From an uncultured Treponema sp. (GTDB lineage Bacteria; Spirochaetota; Spirochaetia; Treponematales; Treponemataceae): DNA of 64,000 bases. Each line of letters begins with the position of its first letter. The stretch's first letter is position 1. The stretch is from NCBI GenBank assembly GCA_900317625.1, contig ONHK01000002.1:124001-188000 (forward strand), given 5' to 3'. A model generated the notes under the pieces. The model was not told where the DNA came from, did not search any database, and saw nothing but the letters and a program-made list of their open reading frames with translations. The translations under genes and the position numbers were made by a program. Shown here piece after piece: positions 35,458-44,421 of this stretch.

Positions 35458-36357
35458 CTATTTGAGTTCTTTTTTTATCGGTTTTGCTTCAAACAAACTT
35501 CTTGTGGCTTCATTGATTCTTTTTGCCACAATCGGATTGTTCATTGTGTAAAGGTGAACACCGTCCACGCCATTTGTTACAAGGTCTGCAATCTGGTCGA
35601 TTGCGTACGCGATTCCAGCGTCTCGGATTGCCTCCGGTTCGTCTGCGTAGCGATCCATCATCCGCACGAATTTTTTTGGCAAAACTGCGTTTGTCATGCT
35701 GACCATTCGCTCGATTGATTTTTTATTTGTTGCCGGCATAATTCCTGCTTCAATAGGAACATTTATTCCTACAAGCTGGCAGCGTTCAAGGAATGTGTAG
35801 AATTTTTCGTTATCAAAAAAAAGCTGACTCAAAAGATGCTCTGCGCCTGCGTCAACTTTTCGTTTTAGATTTTTTAGGTCATCAATCGGGCCTGCAGAAT
35901 TTGGATGGCATTCCGGGTAACAGGCTCCCATGATTTTGAATCTTTTTCCGTCTGTGCGTTTTTCATTGAATTCCCGGATAAATTTTATTAAATCACTTGC
36001 GTAAAGAAAATCATTTGCAGGTTCCCGCCCTTCGATTCTGTCGCCTCTGAGCGCAAGAATATTTTCAATTCCTGCCTCTTGGAATTGTTCCAGCACAAAC
36101 TGGGCATCCTGTTTTTTCATATTAATGCATGGCATGTGAACTGCGCTTTCTACACCGCAGACATCTTTTATTCTTTTTGCAATATTAAGTGTATTTTCGC
36201 AGTTTTCGCTTCCGCCGGCACCGTAAGTTACGCTGATAAAATCAGGCTTGATGTCGCTTATTTCAGAAAGTGTATTATAAACTGTTTCGATATTCATTGT
36301 TTTCTTTGGAGGAAAAACCTCGAAAGAAAAAGCTGTTTTTTCTGTTGAAATAATCAT
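35458..36357 (-). CDS. metF: 5,10-methylenetetrahydrofolate reductase
   Basis: FAD-dependent enzyme that makes 5-methyltetrahydrofolate for methionine synthesis. The 299-aa TIM barrel starts with AFSFEVFPPKK, with the Glu that binds folate/FAD, then DFISVTYGAGGS, LALRGDRIEGRE and GACYPECHPNS, all conserved in MetF. The C-terminus (HLYTMNNPIVAKRI) is typical. It is divergent from the membrane protein gene at 36484 and probably shares a transcript with the S1-domain gene 13 bp downstream. I see no SAM or B12 riboswitch upstream. Confidence 0.96.
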   Translation of the reverse strand: MIISTEKTAFSFEVFPPKKTMNIETVYNTLSEISDIKPDFISVTYGAGGSENCENTLNIAKRIKDVCGVESAVHMPCINMKKQDAQFVLEQFQEAGIENILALRGDRIEGREPANDFLYASDLIKFIREFNEKRTDGKRFKIMGACYPECHPNSAGPIDDLKNLKRKVDAGAEHLLSQLFFDNEKFYTFLERCQLVGINVPIEAGIMPATNKKSIERMVSMTNAVLPKKFVRMMDRYADEPEAIRDAGIAYAIDQIADLVTNGVDGVHLYTMNNPIVAKRINEATRSLFEAKPIKKELK

Positions 36358-36417
36358 ATTTTTAATGTAACAGATTGAAAGAAATTAAAAAAGTATTTAT
36401 TGATTGTTGCAATGAAT

Positions 36418-36446
36418 TTGGCATTTGGCATTTCTATTGTTATAAT
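36418..36446 (+). promoter_or_regulatory. Consensus promoter upstream of the 305-aa membrane protein gene
   Basis: -35 TTGGCA (36418-36423), 17-bp spacer, perfect -10 TATAAT (36441-36446). The 37-nt leader contains AGAGGA before the ATG. TTTGGCA is directly repeated across the -35 box. Confidence 0.8.
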
Positions 36447-36483
36447 AGAAGTGAGTTAAAGTAATTTTTTTATAGAGGAATTT

Positions 36484-37401
36484 ATGACAAGAGAAGATGA
36501 GATTGCTGCAAAAGCTGTGCGCCTTTCAACGTTAAAGTCGCTTAAAGTAAAAAAAGAACTTAGAATTAAACAGATAAAACAAGAAGCTGAAGAAAAAATC
36601 CGCGAAGTTAACATTCAATATGCGGATGATCCGGAGCGGCTTAGGGCAAAATACGCGGCTGATGATTATGCGCGTTCTGAAAAAGCTAAAAAGCGCGCAG
36701 AAAAACGAATCGCAAAAGAAAAAGCGTTGAATGAGCGCGAGCGAAAAATCAGGAAATATACGCTTGGGGAAGAAATTTTCAGTTCAGTTGTGCAGGGAAT
36801 CGGGGCTTGTCTTTTTATTGCGGCAACGGCTCTTCTTAATGTCCTTGCGTTGAACAATGTTCCTGGCAAATCAAAAATTGTCTACATTGTTTTGTTCAAC
36901 TGTTTTGGTTGCGGAATGATTTTGAATTATATTTTTTCAGTTTTGAATCATGCGCTTACAAATCCGAGTGCAAAAGAAGTTTTTAAACGTTTCACAAGAA
37001 TTTTTATTCTTTTTGTAATTGAATCAACTTATCTTGTTTATTCGTTTGCGGCAGTTGAGGGCGGAACAATTTCCTGGGTTTACGGAATTGTTGTTACAGG
37101 AATTGCTACGGCTTGTGCTTTGGTTGCGATGTTCCTTTATGCAATTGCTGGAAGTCATTTTGAAACTGCGAATATTGTATTCAATGCTGTTTTGGGTTGG
37201 GGCGGTCTGTTTATTTGTGCAAATTTGTATCACGCAATCAGAAAAGAAAGTTTTGCGATGCTTATTGCCTGCGGAATTTTTTATACAGTCGGGCTGGTTT
37301 TCTGTTCAATTCGCAAAGTAAAGTTTATGCACGCAATCGGTGATTTGATTGTGCTTGTTGCAAGCGTTTACTTGTTCTTTTCTTATTTCTTGATGTATTA
37401 A
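36484..37401 (+). CDS. Hypothetical membrane protein with charged coiled-coil N-terminus
   Basis: 305-aa protein that I cannot assign. Residues 1-90 are highly charged (runs of Lys, Glu, Arg and Ala such as SEKAKKRAEKRIAKEKALNE) and should form a cytoplasmic coiled coil. Residues 95-305 contain seven or eight hydrophobic segments, including GIGACLFIAATALLNVLAL and FTRIFILFVIESTYLVYSF. A strong promoter and a good ribosome-binding site support expression. It is flanked by divergent metF and convergent hrpB, so no operon partner suggests a role. Confidence 0.75.
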   Translation: MTREDEIAAKAVRLSTLKSLKVKKELRIKQIKQEAEEKIREVNIQYADDPERLRAKYAADDYARSEKAKKRAEKRIAKEKALNERERKIRKYTLGEEIFSSVVQGIGACLFIAATALLNVLALNNVPGKSKIVYIVLFNCFGCGMILNYIFSVLNHALTNPSAKEVFKRFTRIFILFVIESTYLVYSFAAVEGGTISWVYGIVVTGIATACALVAMFLYAIAGSHFETANIVFNAVLGWGGLFICANLYHAIRKESFAMLIACGIFYTVGLVFCSIRKVKFMHAIGDLIVLVASVYLFFSYFLMY

Positions 37402-37402
37402 T

Positions 37403-39778
37403 TTATTCTGAATCTGCGGCGATTTTGTAGTTCCAGTTGTGTTTTGGGTAGCGGCCTTTCATTTCTTTGCAGATTTCTGGCCATGTTGAATTCCAGAAAT
37501 TTGCAAGATTGTCTGTTATTTGCAGAGGCCGCCTTGCAGGTGAAAGAAGTTTTAGCAAAATCGGCATTCCAAGAATTTTTGGCGTTTCAAAGCAACCAAA
37601 AATTTGCTGGATAATTATTTCCAGAACCGGGCGAACTACAAGTTTTGTTTTGTAATCTTGAGAAGATTGCAGTTCATAAAGAAGTTTTCGCTTTTTTCCA
37701 TTTGGAAGCACAATCTGATTTGGAACATTTTTATCAATTTCAGTTCCGTCCAAAAACCAGTAGAGTGCGTCAAAAACCGTTTTTTCTTGAATAGAATTTT
37801 TTCCTCCAAGAAAAGGCAAAAGCCATTCGTTTACATTTTTTTCCAGAAATGATTTTTCAGATTTATTTTCTAAATTTTTTTGCTGGGCGTAAAATTCCGC
37901 ACGCAGCAAAATATTTTTAGCATCTTCATTCAAAGGAAGAGAGTCAAATCCTTTTTCCTGGACTTGGGCACAAATTGCCGTAGCAAAATCGTTTGGATCA
38001 GGTTGCAATTTTTTTGTTGAAAGTACAATTTTTCCGTAAACAGTCAATTCATTTTTGAAAATTTTTCCATCTTTCAAGAAAATTCCAGTTTTGGTTTTTA
38101 TTCGTTCTTTTAGGAAATTTTCGGTTTCTGTTTGAGAAAGTTCCGAATATGAAAAAATTGTTCCCTCGCTGATTCCTGCGTCAACTTCCGGGGCAACAAT
38201 CCATTCAGGAAGAATTGCGTTGCGTTCAATAATTCCTTTTTTTAGATGTGCGACTCGGGCGTTTGGAAATTGATACAATCCTTTTGTTTGCGTTTGTTTT
38301 GCTATTCGGTCGGGGAATCCAGCTAAAAGTGCGGTGGCTTTTGAGGACGGTTTTGCGTTGAATTTTTGCTGTGGCGGCAGAGATTTTAAGCGGCGGTCAA
38401 GATTTTCCAAAAAACGTTTTTGAATTTCCGGCGAAGATTTTGAATAATTCGAAAATTCCAGCGCGATTTCCGGGTGTCCAAACAAAGCGGAAACCGCCAG
38501 CCGCGGATGAATTCCTAGTTTTAAGGCGGCTTTTCCAGTTTCTGTGATTGCGCCATTTTCTGAAAGGCAGCCGATTTCTTTTAAAAGTTTAGAGGCTTCG
38601 TTCCAGGCGGCCGGATTTGGTGCGTTTAACCAGTCCAATTTTGATTCATCGTAAACGCCCCATAAAGCACATTCCAAAACTAATGAAGTTATGTCGGAGC
38701 GCAAAATTTCTGGTTGTGCATTTTGTTGAAGAACGTCATTTTTGTTCCAAAGGCGGATACATTTTCCTGGCGCAAGTCGCCCGGCGCGTCCGGTCCGTTG
38801 TTCTGCAGAAAAAATGCTTTCGCGTTCGGTTACAAGATGTTCCATTCCAAGTGCGATATTTATTTTATTAAGTCGTGCTAATCCTGAATCAATAACGATT
38901 TTTACACCTGGAACAGTTATTGAAGTTTCTGCAATTGCGGAGGAAAGAATTATGCGGATTTTGTCTTTTGGTTGCGGTGAAAGGACTTTTTTTTGCTCAT
39001 TGAAATTTATTGAACTGTGAAGAACAAGAATTTCAGTTTCTTCTGATGAAAGATTGTATTCTAAAAGTTCATTTTGCACGCGGTGGATTTCTGCGATACC
39101 TGGAAGAAAAACAAGAATTGTTTCAAATTTATTTTCATCGTGCAAGATTTTGAATTGTTCAAAGGCGGCTTTTGCTGGCGAAATATTGCCTGCGTATTCA
39201 ATTTTTACCGGAAACTGCCGGCCTGGAATTTTTAGGATTGGCGCAGGATTTTTCGCAGTTCCCAAATATTCTGCAAGAGATTTTGTTTCAATTGTGGCGG
39301 ACATTACAAGTACAAAAAGGTCGTTTCTGAGTTCCATTGCTTCTTTTAAAAATGCCAAAACTAAATCCGCATGGATTGAACGCTCATGGAATTCGTCCAG
39401 CACAACAACGCTTACTTCTTCCAGGCTTGGGTCAGACTGAAGCTTTTTTGTAAGAATTGCTTCAGTTAAAATTTCAAGCCGCGTTGATTCAGAAATTTTT
39501 GATTCAAGGTACATTCTGTAACCGACTGTTTTTCCAGTTTGCTCGCCAAGAATTTCTGAAATTCTGTTTGCAATTGAAAGGGCGGCAATTCTTCGCGGTT
39601 CAAGCATTAATATTTTTTTTGAAAAAGACTTTAAAAGTGCAAGAGGAACTGCTGTCGATTTTCCAGCTGCGGTTTCTGCGGTTAAAACAAGAAAATGAGA
39701 CTCAGAATTTTTTAAAGTTTCGCAGATTTCATCAAGAAACGGCGTGATTGGCAAATTTTGTATTTCTTTAGGAATCAT
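37403..39778 (-). CDS. hrpB: ATP-dependent RNA helicase HrpB
   Basis: 791-aa DEAH-box helicase close in length to E. coli HrpB (about 810). The motor shows motif I TAETAAGKSTAVPLALL, motif II DEFHERSIHADL (DEFH in place of DEAH, as in HrpB), motif III SATIETKSL, motif VI QRTGRAGR and the C-terminal HrpB-specific domain (QLSQTETENFLKERI..., LLSPARRPLQITDNLANFW). HrpB proteins are implicated in RNA metabolism, but the substrate is not established. The start lies three bases beyond the end of the EAL-domain gene, so both may be co-transcribed. Confidence 0.95.
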   Translation of the reverse strand: MIPKEIQNLPITPFLDEICETLKNSESHFLVLTAETAAGKSTAVPLALLKSFSKKILMLEPRRIAALSIANRISEILGEQTGKTVGYRMYLESKISESTRLEILTEAILTKKLQSDPSLEEVSVVVLDEFHERSIHADLVLAFLKEAMELRNDLFVLVMSATIETKSLAEYLGTAKNPAPILKIPGRQFPVKIEYAGNISPAKAAFEQFKILHDENKFETILVFLPGIAEIHRVQNELLEYNLSSEETEILVLHSSINFNEQKKVLSPQPKDKIRIILSSAIAETSITVPGVKIVIDSGLARLNKINIALGMEHLVTERESIFSAEQRTGRAGRLAPGKCIRLWNKNDVLQQNAQPEILRSDITSLVLECALWGVYDESKLDWLNAPNPAAWNEASKLLKEIGCLSENGAITETGKAALKLGIHPRLAVSALFGHPEIALEFSNYSKSSPEIQKRFLENLDRRLKSLPPQQKFNAKPSSKATALLAGFPDRIAKQTQTKGLYQFPNARVAHLKKGIIERNAILPEWIVAPEVDAGISEGTIFSYSELSQTETENFLKERIKTKTGIFLKDGKIFKNELTVYGKIVLSTKKLQPDPNDFATAICAQVQEKGFDSLPLNEDAKNILLRAEFYAQQKNLENKSEKSFLEKNVNEWLLPFLGGKNSIQEKTVFDALYWFLDGTEIDKNVPNQIVLPNGKKRKLLYELQSSQDYKTKLVVRPVLEIIIQQIFGCFETPKILGMPILLKLLSPARRPLQITDNLANFWNSTWPEICKEMKGRYPKHNWNYKIAADSE

Positions 39779-39780
39779 AT

Positions 39781-42093
39781 CTAATTTTTTATGATGTATT
39801 TTGATTCAAAATCTTTTACAGGCATTGGACGCGCAAAATAAAATCCCTGGTAATAATCTGTTCCCATATCTTTTAGAAAGTCCACCTGTTCTTTTGTTTC
39901 AACGCCTTCTGTAATTACCGGCATATTAAGTCGTTTTGAAAGTTTTATAATAGAATGAAGAATCTGAATAGAGCGTTCCTGATTCTTTGTTGCCTGAAGA
40001 AATGCCATGTCAATTTTTAAAACGTCAAACGGAATATCTTTTAACATATTGAGCGAAGAATATCCACTTCCAAAATCATCCATTTCAATTTGAAAACCGA
40101 AAGCCCGCAGTTTGTTGATAAGAACAAGCTGCGCCTCTAAATTCATAAGAATGGCTGATTCTGTGATTTCCAGTTTTAAATTTTTTGGATTTATGTCGTA
40201 TTTTTTTATTAAATCAATAAAAGTCTGGTAAACATCGATGTACAGAAAATCTTTTGGCGAAATATTTACTGAAATGTACATATTTTCGATTCCACTGTCT
40301 TTCCATTCTTTTAATTTTTTTGCGGCACATTCCCAAATAAATTGGTCAAGATTTGTTATTAATCCTTTGTTTTCAAAAATTGGAATAAAATCGTTTGGAT
40401 TCATAATGGAATTTTCTGCATGGTTCCAGCGGACAAGAGCTTCTGCGCCGTAAACATTTCCGTCATTTTTAACTTGTGGCTGCAGATACATTTGAAACTG
40501 GTTGTTTTCCAGTGCGGAAGGAAATTCCCCGACAAGTTGCGATTCGTGGATTATTGCGCTTCGAAGTTTTGAATTGTAATATGCGATTTTTGTCTGCAAA
40601 TTTCCTTTTATTGTTTTTAAAGCCATGAATGCACGGTCGCACATAAGAGAAACGGACATTGAAACATCTTCAACTTCGTAAATTCCAACGTGAAAATTTA
40701 CTGGATAATGCAAATCACTGGAAATTGAAGAAATTTCCTCCGTGTTTTTAATGAATGATTTTTCGTCAAAATCTGATTTTTTTGTAAAAAATGCAAATCG
40801 GTCGCTTTCCAGACGTGCAAAAATCTGTTCCGGCTCGGCATATTTTTTTATTGTCTCTGCAATTTTTATAAGAAAATTATTTCCGGTTGAACGCCCGAAC
40901 AAATCGTTTATGAGCTTAAAATTATCAATGTCGCTGCAAATCATTAAATATTTTTCGTTTGGCGCAGCCTTTAAAATTTCCTGAACTTTTTCGTAAAAAC
41001 CTTCCCGGTTATAAAGATTTGTAAGTTTGTCGTGAATGGCTAAATATCGCTCTTGTTCAAGTTTTTGAACTTCCAGAGTTTTGTCTTGAATGATAAAAAA
41101 TGCGCCAAGAAAATTTTTATTTTCATCTTTTAAAGTTCGGATTGAAATGTGAAACGTGAAATTTTCTCCATTTTTTTGAATTTTTTTGTCAAAATTGTAT
41201 TCCGAAATTGATTTTATGTTTTCAAAATTTGAATTTCCAGAAAATTCTTTTAGCAAAACCGGAAGATTAAATTCTGCGGAAGAAAATTCCTTTTCAAGTT
41301 TGAGCATTGAAGAATTTTTGTAGACAAGTTCACCATCAATATCAAAAAGAAAAACAGAAGCCGTCATGTTTGAAACAACTGCCTGAAGTTGAGTTCTAAG
41401 AAGTCTTGCCGGCGTAAAATAAATTGCGAAAGCGCAAAGCAGAATGACTGAAATTGCGGTGAAAATTATTGAAAAATCGATTGGAATTCCCAAAAAAACG
41501 TAAAAATAATCGCCAAAAATATTAATGGAAACAGCAATCAGTATGTTCGTGTACATAAATCTGTACATTTTTGGAGTTGTAAAAATGCGCACGATTATTA
41601 CAATCAGCAGCAAAGCAAGGACAAAATAGCAAATTCCAAGATGAATCTGATATGGCCATTTCATTGAGATTTTAAAAATTTCTCTTGTGCTGTCGTTCCA
41701 AAATGCCGGAACAGGAACTTTTTTTAATTCAAAGGAATGATGAAAGAAAATGTTTAAAAAAGAATTTATGCAGTCCGCGCAAACGATTCCTACAAGAAAA
41801 TTGTCCAAGACTTGGAATCGATTTTGAAATTTCGTATATTTTTTTGAAAAATCAAAAACTGAATAAATAAGAATATTTATAAAGATAAAAAAAGTCGTGT
41901 AACAAAAGGAAGCGATTTTTTCGTTGTTTGTGTTGATGATAAAAATGTGGGCAAGAGTTATAATCAGTGCGCTTAGGATTGATAATCTTAGGGGAAAAAC
42001 GTATTTCTTGCTGCTGATTTTTCTAGTGAAAAATAAAGCTAACGAAAGCGAAATTATAGAAAATATAAAGAAATATGTAAAAAGTGTTATCAA
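39781..42093 (-). CDS. Membrane c-di-GMP phosphodiesterase with degenerate GGDEF and intact EAL
   Basis: About 770-aa signalling protein. Residues 1-225 contain seven membrane helices, like a histidine-kinase-type 7TM sensor. A PAS-like segment follows (about 230-340), then a GGDEF domain whose active-site loop reads RLESDRFAFF instead of GGDEF, so it is unlikely to make c-di-GMP. The C-terminal EAL domain keeps EALVRWNH, ISVNISPKDF, DDFGSGYSSL and ITEGVE, so phosphodiesterase activity is expected. Start is uncertain: TTG 42093 has GAGG at ideal spacing and is preferred over TTG 42108. It lies immediately upstream of hrpB. Confidence 0.9.
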   Translation of the reverse strand: MITLFTYFFIFSIISLSLALFFTRKISSKKYVFPLRLSILSALIITLAHIFIINTNNEKIASFCYTTFFIFINILIYSVFDFSKKYTKFQNRFQVLDNFLVGIVCADCINSFLNIFFHHSFELKKVPVPAFWNDSTREIFKISMKWPYQIHLGICYFVLALLLIVIIVRIFTTPKMYRFMYTNILIAVSINIFGDYFYVFLGIPIDFSIIFTAISVILLCAFAIYFTPARLLRTQLQAVVSNMTASVFLFDIDGELVYKNSSMLKLEKEFSSAEFNLPVLLKEFSGNSNFENIKSISEYNFDKKIQKNGENFTFHISIRTLKDENKNFLGAFFIIQDKTLEVQKLEQERYLAIHDKLTNLYNREGFYEKVQEILKAAPNEKYLMICSDIDNFKLINDLFGRSTGNNFLIKIAETIKKYAEPEQIFARLESDRFAFFTKKSDFDEKSFIKNTEEISSISSDLHYPVNFHVGIYEVEDVSMSVSLMCDRAFMALKTIKGNLQTKIAYYNSKLRSAIIHESQLVGEFPSALENNQFQMYLQPQVKNDGNVYGAEALVRWNHAENSIMNPNDFIPIFENKGLITNLDQFIWECAAKKLKEWKDSGIENMYISVNISPKDFLYIDVYQTFIDLIKKYDINPKNLKLEITESAILMNLEAQLVLINKLRAFGFQIEMDDFGSGYSSLNMLKDIPFDVLKIDMAFLQATKNQERSIQILHSIIKLSKRLNMPVITEGVETKEQVDFLKDMGTDYYQGFYFARPMPVKDFESKYIIKN

Positions 42094-42134
42094 TAAAAAC
42101 CTCAACAAAATAAGTGTATGTTTTTAGATTAAAA

Positions 42135-42237
42135 GATGTCAAGTTTAAAAGTGGATTTTTTTGCTCAATAAAAATTTGAAGTTAATTGTTAAAAATGTTA
42201 AGATTTTTTTCTAGTTTGGATGTCAAGTTTTATTGAG
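42135..42237. repeat. Nested direct and inverted repeats upstream of the ECF S component gene
   Basis: GATGTCAAGTTT occurs twice (42135-42146 and 42219-42230). Between and overlapping them, CTCAATAAAA (42164-42173) is inverted as TTTTATTGAG (42228-42237). The 204-bp region 42109-42312 separates divergent genes, so these may be operators or a hairpin. I recognise no known regulator site. Confidence 0.45.
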
Positions 42238-42312
42238 TATAAAAATTGAATAAGCTGCCAGAAAAATTCGACATTCCTACTTTTATTTAAAATCAAAAAA
42301 TGGATGTGAAAA

Positions 42313-42948
42313 ATGAATAAAATTTCATCGTCAGTTGTTGTTAATAAGAATAAGCAGATTGCTATTACAGCGGCTTTGAGTTCCCTTACAATTTTGATGG
42401 GAATTCCTGGGCTTCATCTTGGATATATTCAGATTAGTCCGACAATTTCTTTGACAATTATGCATATTCCGGTTATTTTGGCTGGGATTTTGGCTGGACT
42501 TCCTGGAGGAATTGTAACAGGATTGATTTTTGGACTTACAAGCCTTGTGAATGCGGCGGCAAATCCTTCCGGAGTTTTGGATCCTTTTTTTGTAAATCCA
42601 TTGTGTTCAGTTTTGCCAAGAGTTATTTTTGGAGTTGTTTCCTGGGGAATTTTTAAACTTATTGAATTGATTCCTTATTGTCCGAAAAGCGTAAATTCAT
42701 TGATTACAGCAATTTTTTCAAGTTTGATTCATTCGTTTGTTGTAATCGGTTCGTTGTATGTTTTTTTAAATGGAAAAATTTCAGAAGCGATGAATGGACT
42801 TGGTTATTTTGCGCTTATGCTGATGATTCTTCCGGGAGCATTTTTGGAGGCGATTGCGGCCGCTGTTGTTTGCGCGATTGTTGTTGCTTCAATTACAATT
42901 GTTTCAAAAGGAAAATCAAAACTTTTAAGCGAAAGCGATGAAGAATAA
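42313..42948 (+). CDS. ECF transporter S component, substrate unknown
   Basis: 211-aa membrane protein with six hydrophobic segments, the size and shape of an ECF S component that binds a vitamin or similar small molecule. Characteristic are IQISPTISLTIMHIPVILAGILAG and GLIFGLTSLVNAAANPSG, as in the wider S-component family. It carries no BioY-specific motif. An EcfA/EcfT pair is not adjacent; it could share a general ECF module elsewhere. GGATGTG lies before the ATG. trkA starts 12 bp after its stop, so it may be transcribed with the potassium genes. Confidence 0.82.
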   Translation: MNKISSSVVVNKNKQIAITAALSSLTILMGIPGLHLGYIQISPTISLTIMHIPVILAGILAGLPGGIVTGLIFGLTSLVNAAANPSGVLDPFFVNPLCSVLPRVIFGVVSWGIFKLIELIPYCPKSVNSLITAIFSSLIHSFVVIGSLYVFLNGKISEAMNGLGYFALMLMILPGAFLEAIAAAVVCAIVVASITIVSKGKSKLLSESDEE

Positions 42949-42960
42949 AATGAGGTTTTA

Positions 42961-44406
42961 ATGAAGGTTTTTATAGTTGGAGCAGGATTTACAGGTGTTC
43001 AGCTTGCAAAAATTCTTTCCAATGAACGAAATGATGTAACTCTCATTGATAATAATGAAGAAATCACAAGGCATCTTGCAGACCAGATTGATTGTACGGT
43101 TCTTACGGAAGATGGAAATAATCTTGAAAACCTTGAGTCTGCTGGAATTGCAAAGGCTGATGTTCTAGTTTGTCTTACAGAAAGCGATGAAGTGAATATG
43201 ATAACTTGTTCGCTTGTGGATGCCGTTTATCCAGATATTTTAAAAATTGCCCGCGTAAGAAATTATGCTTACTACGTGAATACTGCTTCTGCAAAGAAAA
43301 CTCATGCAAATACGTTTAGTGGAAAACATCGTCCGCTTTACGGAATTGATTTTATGATTCATCCTGATGTTGAGGCGGCGGAGGCGATTGTTGAGGCTGT
43401 TGAAAATGGCGCGGTAAGCAATGTTGTAACTTTCGATAATTCAGAAATGCAAATCAGCCGTATTCTAGTTGGCAAGGAAAGTGTTCTTGCAGGGCACAAA
43501 CTGATGGAACTGCGGACACTAACAGAATTGAATATGCTTGTCTCTTATGTTGAGATAAATGGAGAAACTCAGCTGGCGGGCGGTTCAACTGTTATGGAAG
43601 CTGGCTGTACGCTTGGAATTCTTTCTAAAAAAGAAGACGTAAGCAAAATTATTGAACTTTGCGGCTCAAAGCAACAGGAATTTAAGAAAATCGCGATTGT
43701 AGGCGCTGGAAGAATCGGAACATTGGTCGCGGAAAAAATTATTCAGCCGCAAAAAATTTCTCTTTTTAAAAGAATTGCCGAACGCAACTTTGCTCCAACC
43801 CAGGACATCGTTATAATCGACACGGATTATGAGCTTGCAAAAGCCGCTTCTGAAAAATTCGGAAAAACCGCGCGCATTTTGAACGGAGATGCTTCAGATG
43901 AAAGTTTCTTGCGCGAAGAAGGAATTCCAGATTTTGATTTAGTGATTTGCGCGACTCACAATCACGAGATGAATATGGTTGTTGCGGCTTATCTTGAGTC
44001 TTTGGGCGTAAAACAGTCGGTTTCTCTTGTGAAAGATTCGGCGTTTTCTGCGATTGCGACAAAACTTGGCGTTGATGTTTCAATTGCATTGCGCGATGTT
44101 GTTGTTGATTCAATCATGAGCCATATGCGCGGAAAATCCGTAAAAGAAATTCATACAATTGCAAACAGCAATTTTGAGATTATTGAATGTGAACTGAGCA
44201 CTGCCTCAAAAGTGACAGGAAAAACGATGAAAGAAATTGCCGAACCTGGAAAATATTTTGTTTTGCTGGACCGTCACTCTGGAAAAGATGAATATGAAAT
44301 CGTTGTGGGCGATACAGTTTTTGCAACCGGTGACCATTTGGTTCTGATTGTAAAGTCAGAAGAGGCCGCTGAAGTCCTGGAAGAATTTGGAAACATTATC
44401 GAATAA
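42961..44406 (+). CDS. trkA: Trk potassium uptake regulatory protein TrkA
   Basis: 481-aa cytoplasmic gating subunit of the Trk channel. It has two RCK units: Rossmann fold VGAGFTGVQLAKIL at residues 5-18 and VGAGRIGTLVAEKI near 243, each followed by an RCK-C domain. Nucleotide acidic ends (TLIDNNEE, VIIDTDYE) suggest NAD(H) and ATP/ADP control of K+ flux. The fused double-unit form is typical of proteobacterial and spirochaete TrkA. trkH lies 15 bp downstream. Confidence 0.95.
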   Translation: MKVFIVGAGFTGVQLAKILSNERNDVTLIDNNEEITRHLADQIDCTVLTEDGNNLENLESAGIAKADVLVCLTESDEVNMITCSLVDAVYPDILKIARVRNYAYYVNTASAKKTHANTFSGKHRPLYGIDFMIHPDVEAAEAIVEAVENGAVSNVVTFDNSEMQISRILVGKESVLAGHKLMELRTLTELNMLVSYVEINGETQLAGGSTVMEAGCTLGILSKKEDVSKIIELCGSKQQEFKKIAIVGAGRIGTLVAEKIIQPQKISLFKRIAERNFAPTQDIVIIDTDYELAKAASEKFGKTARILNGDASDESFLREEGIPDFDLVICATHNHEMNMVVAAYLESLGVKQSVSLVKDSAFSAIATKLGVDVSIALRDVVVDSIMSHMRGKSVKEIHTIANSNFEIIECELSTASKVTGKTMKEIAEPGKYFVLLDRHSGKDEYEIVVGDTVFATGDHLVLIVKSEEAAEVLEEFGNIIE

Positions 44407-44421
44407 TCGGGTAAATAAGTT

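Noticed and set aside
35458..36483. SAM or cobalamin riboswitch for metF
   Set aside because: The 126-bp divergent region is AT-rich without conserved riboswitch cores.
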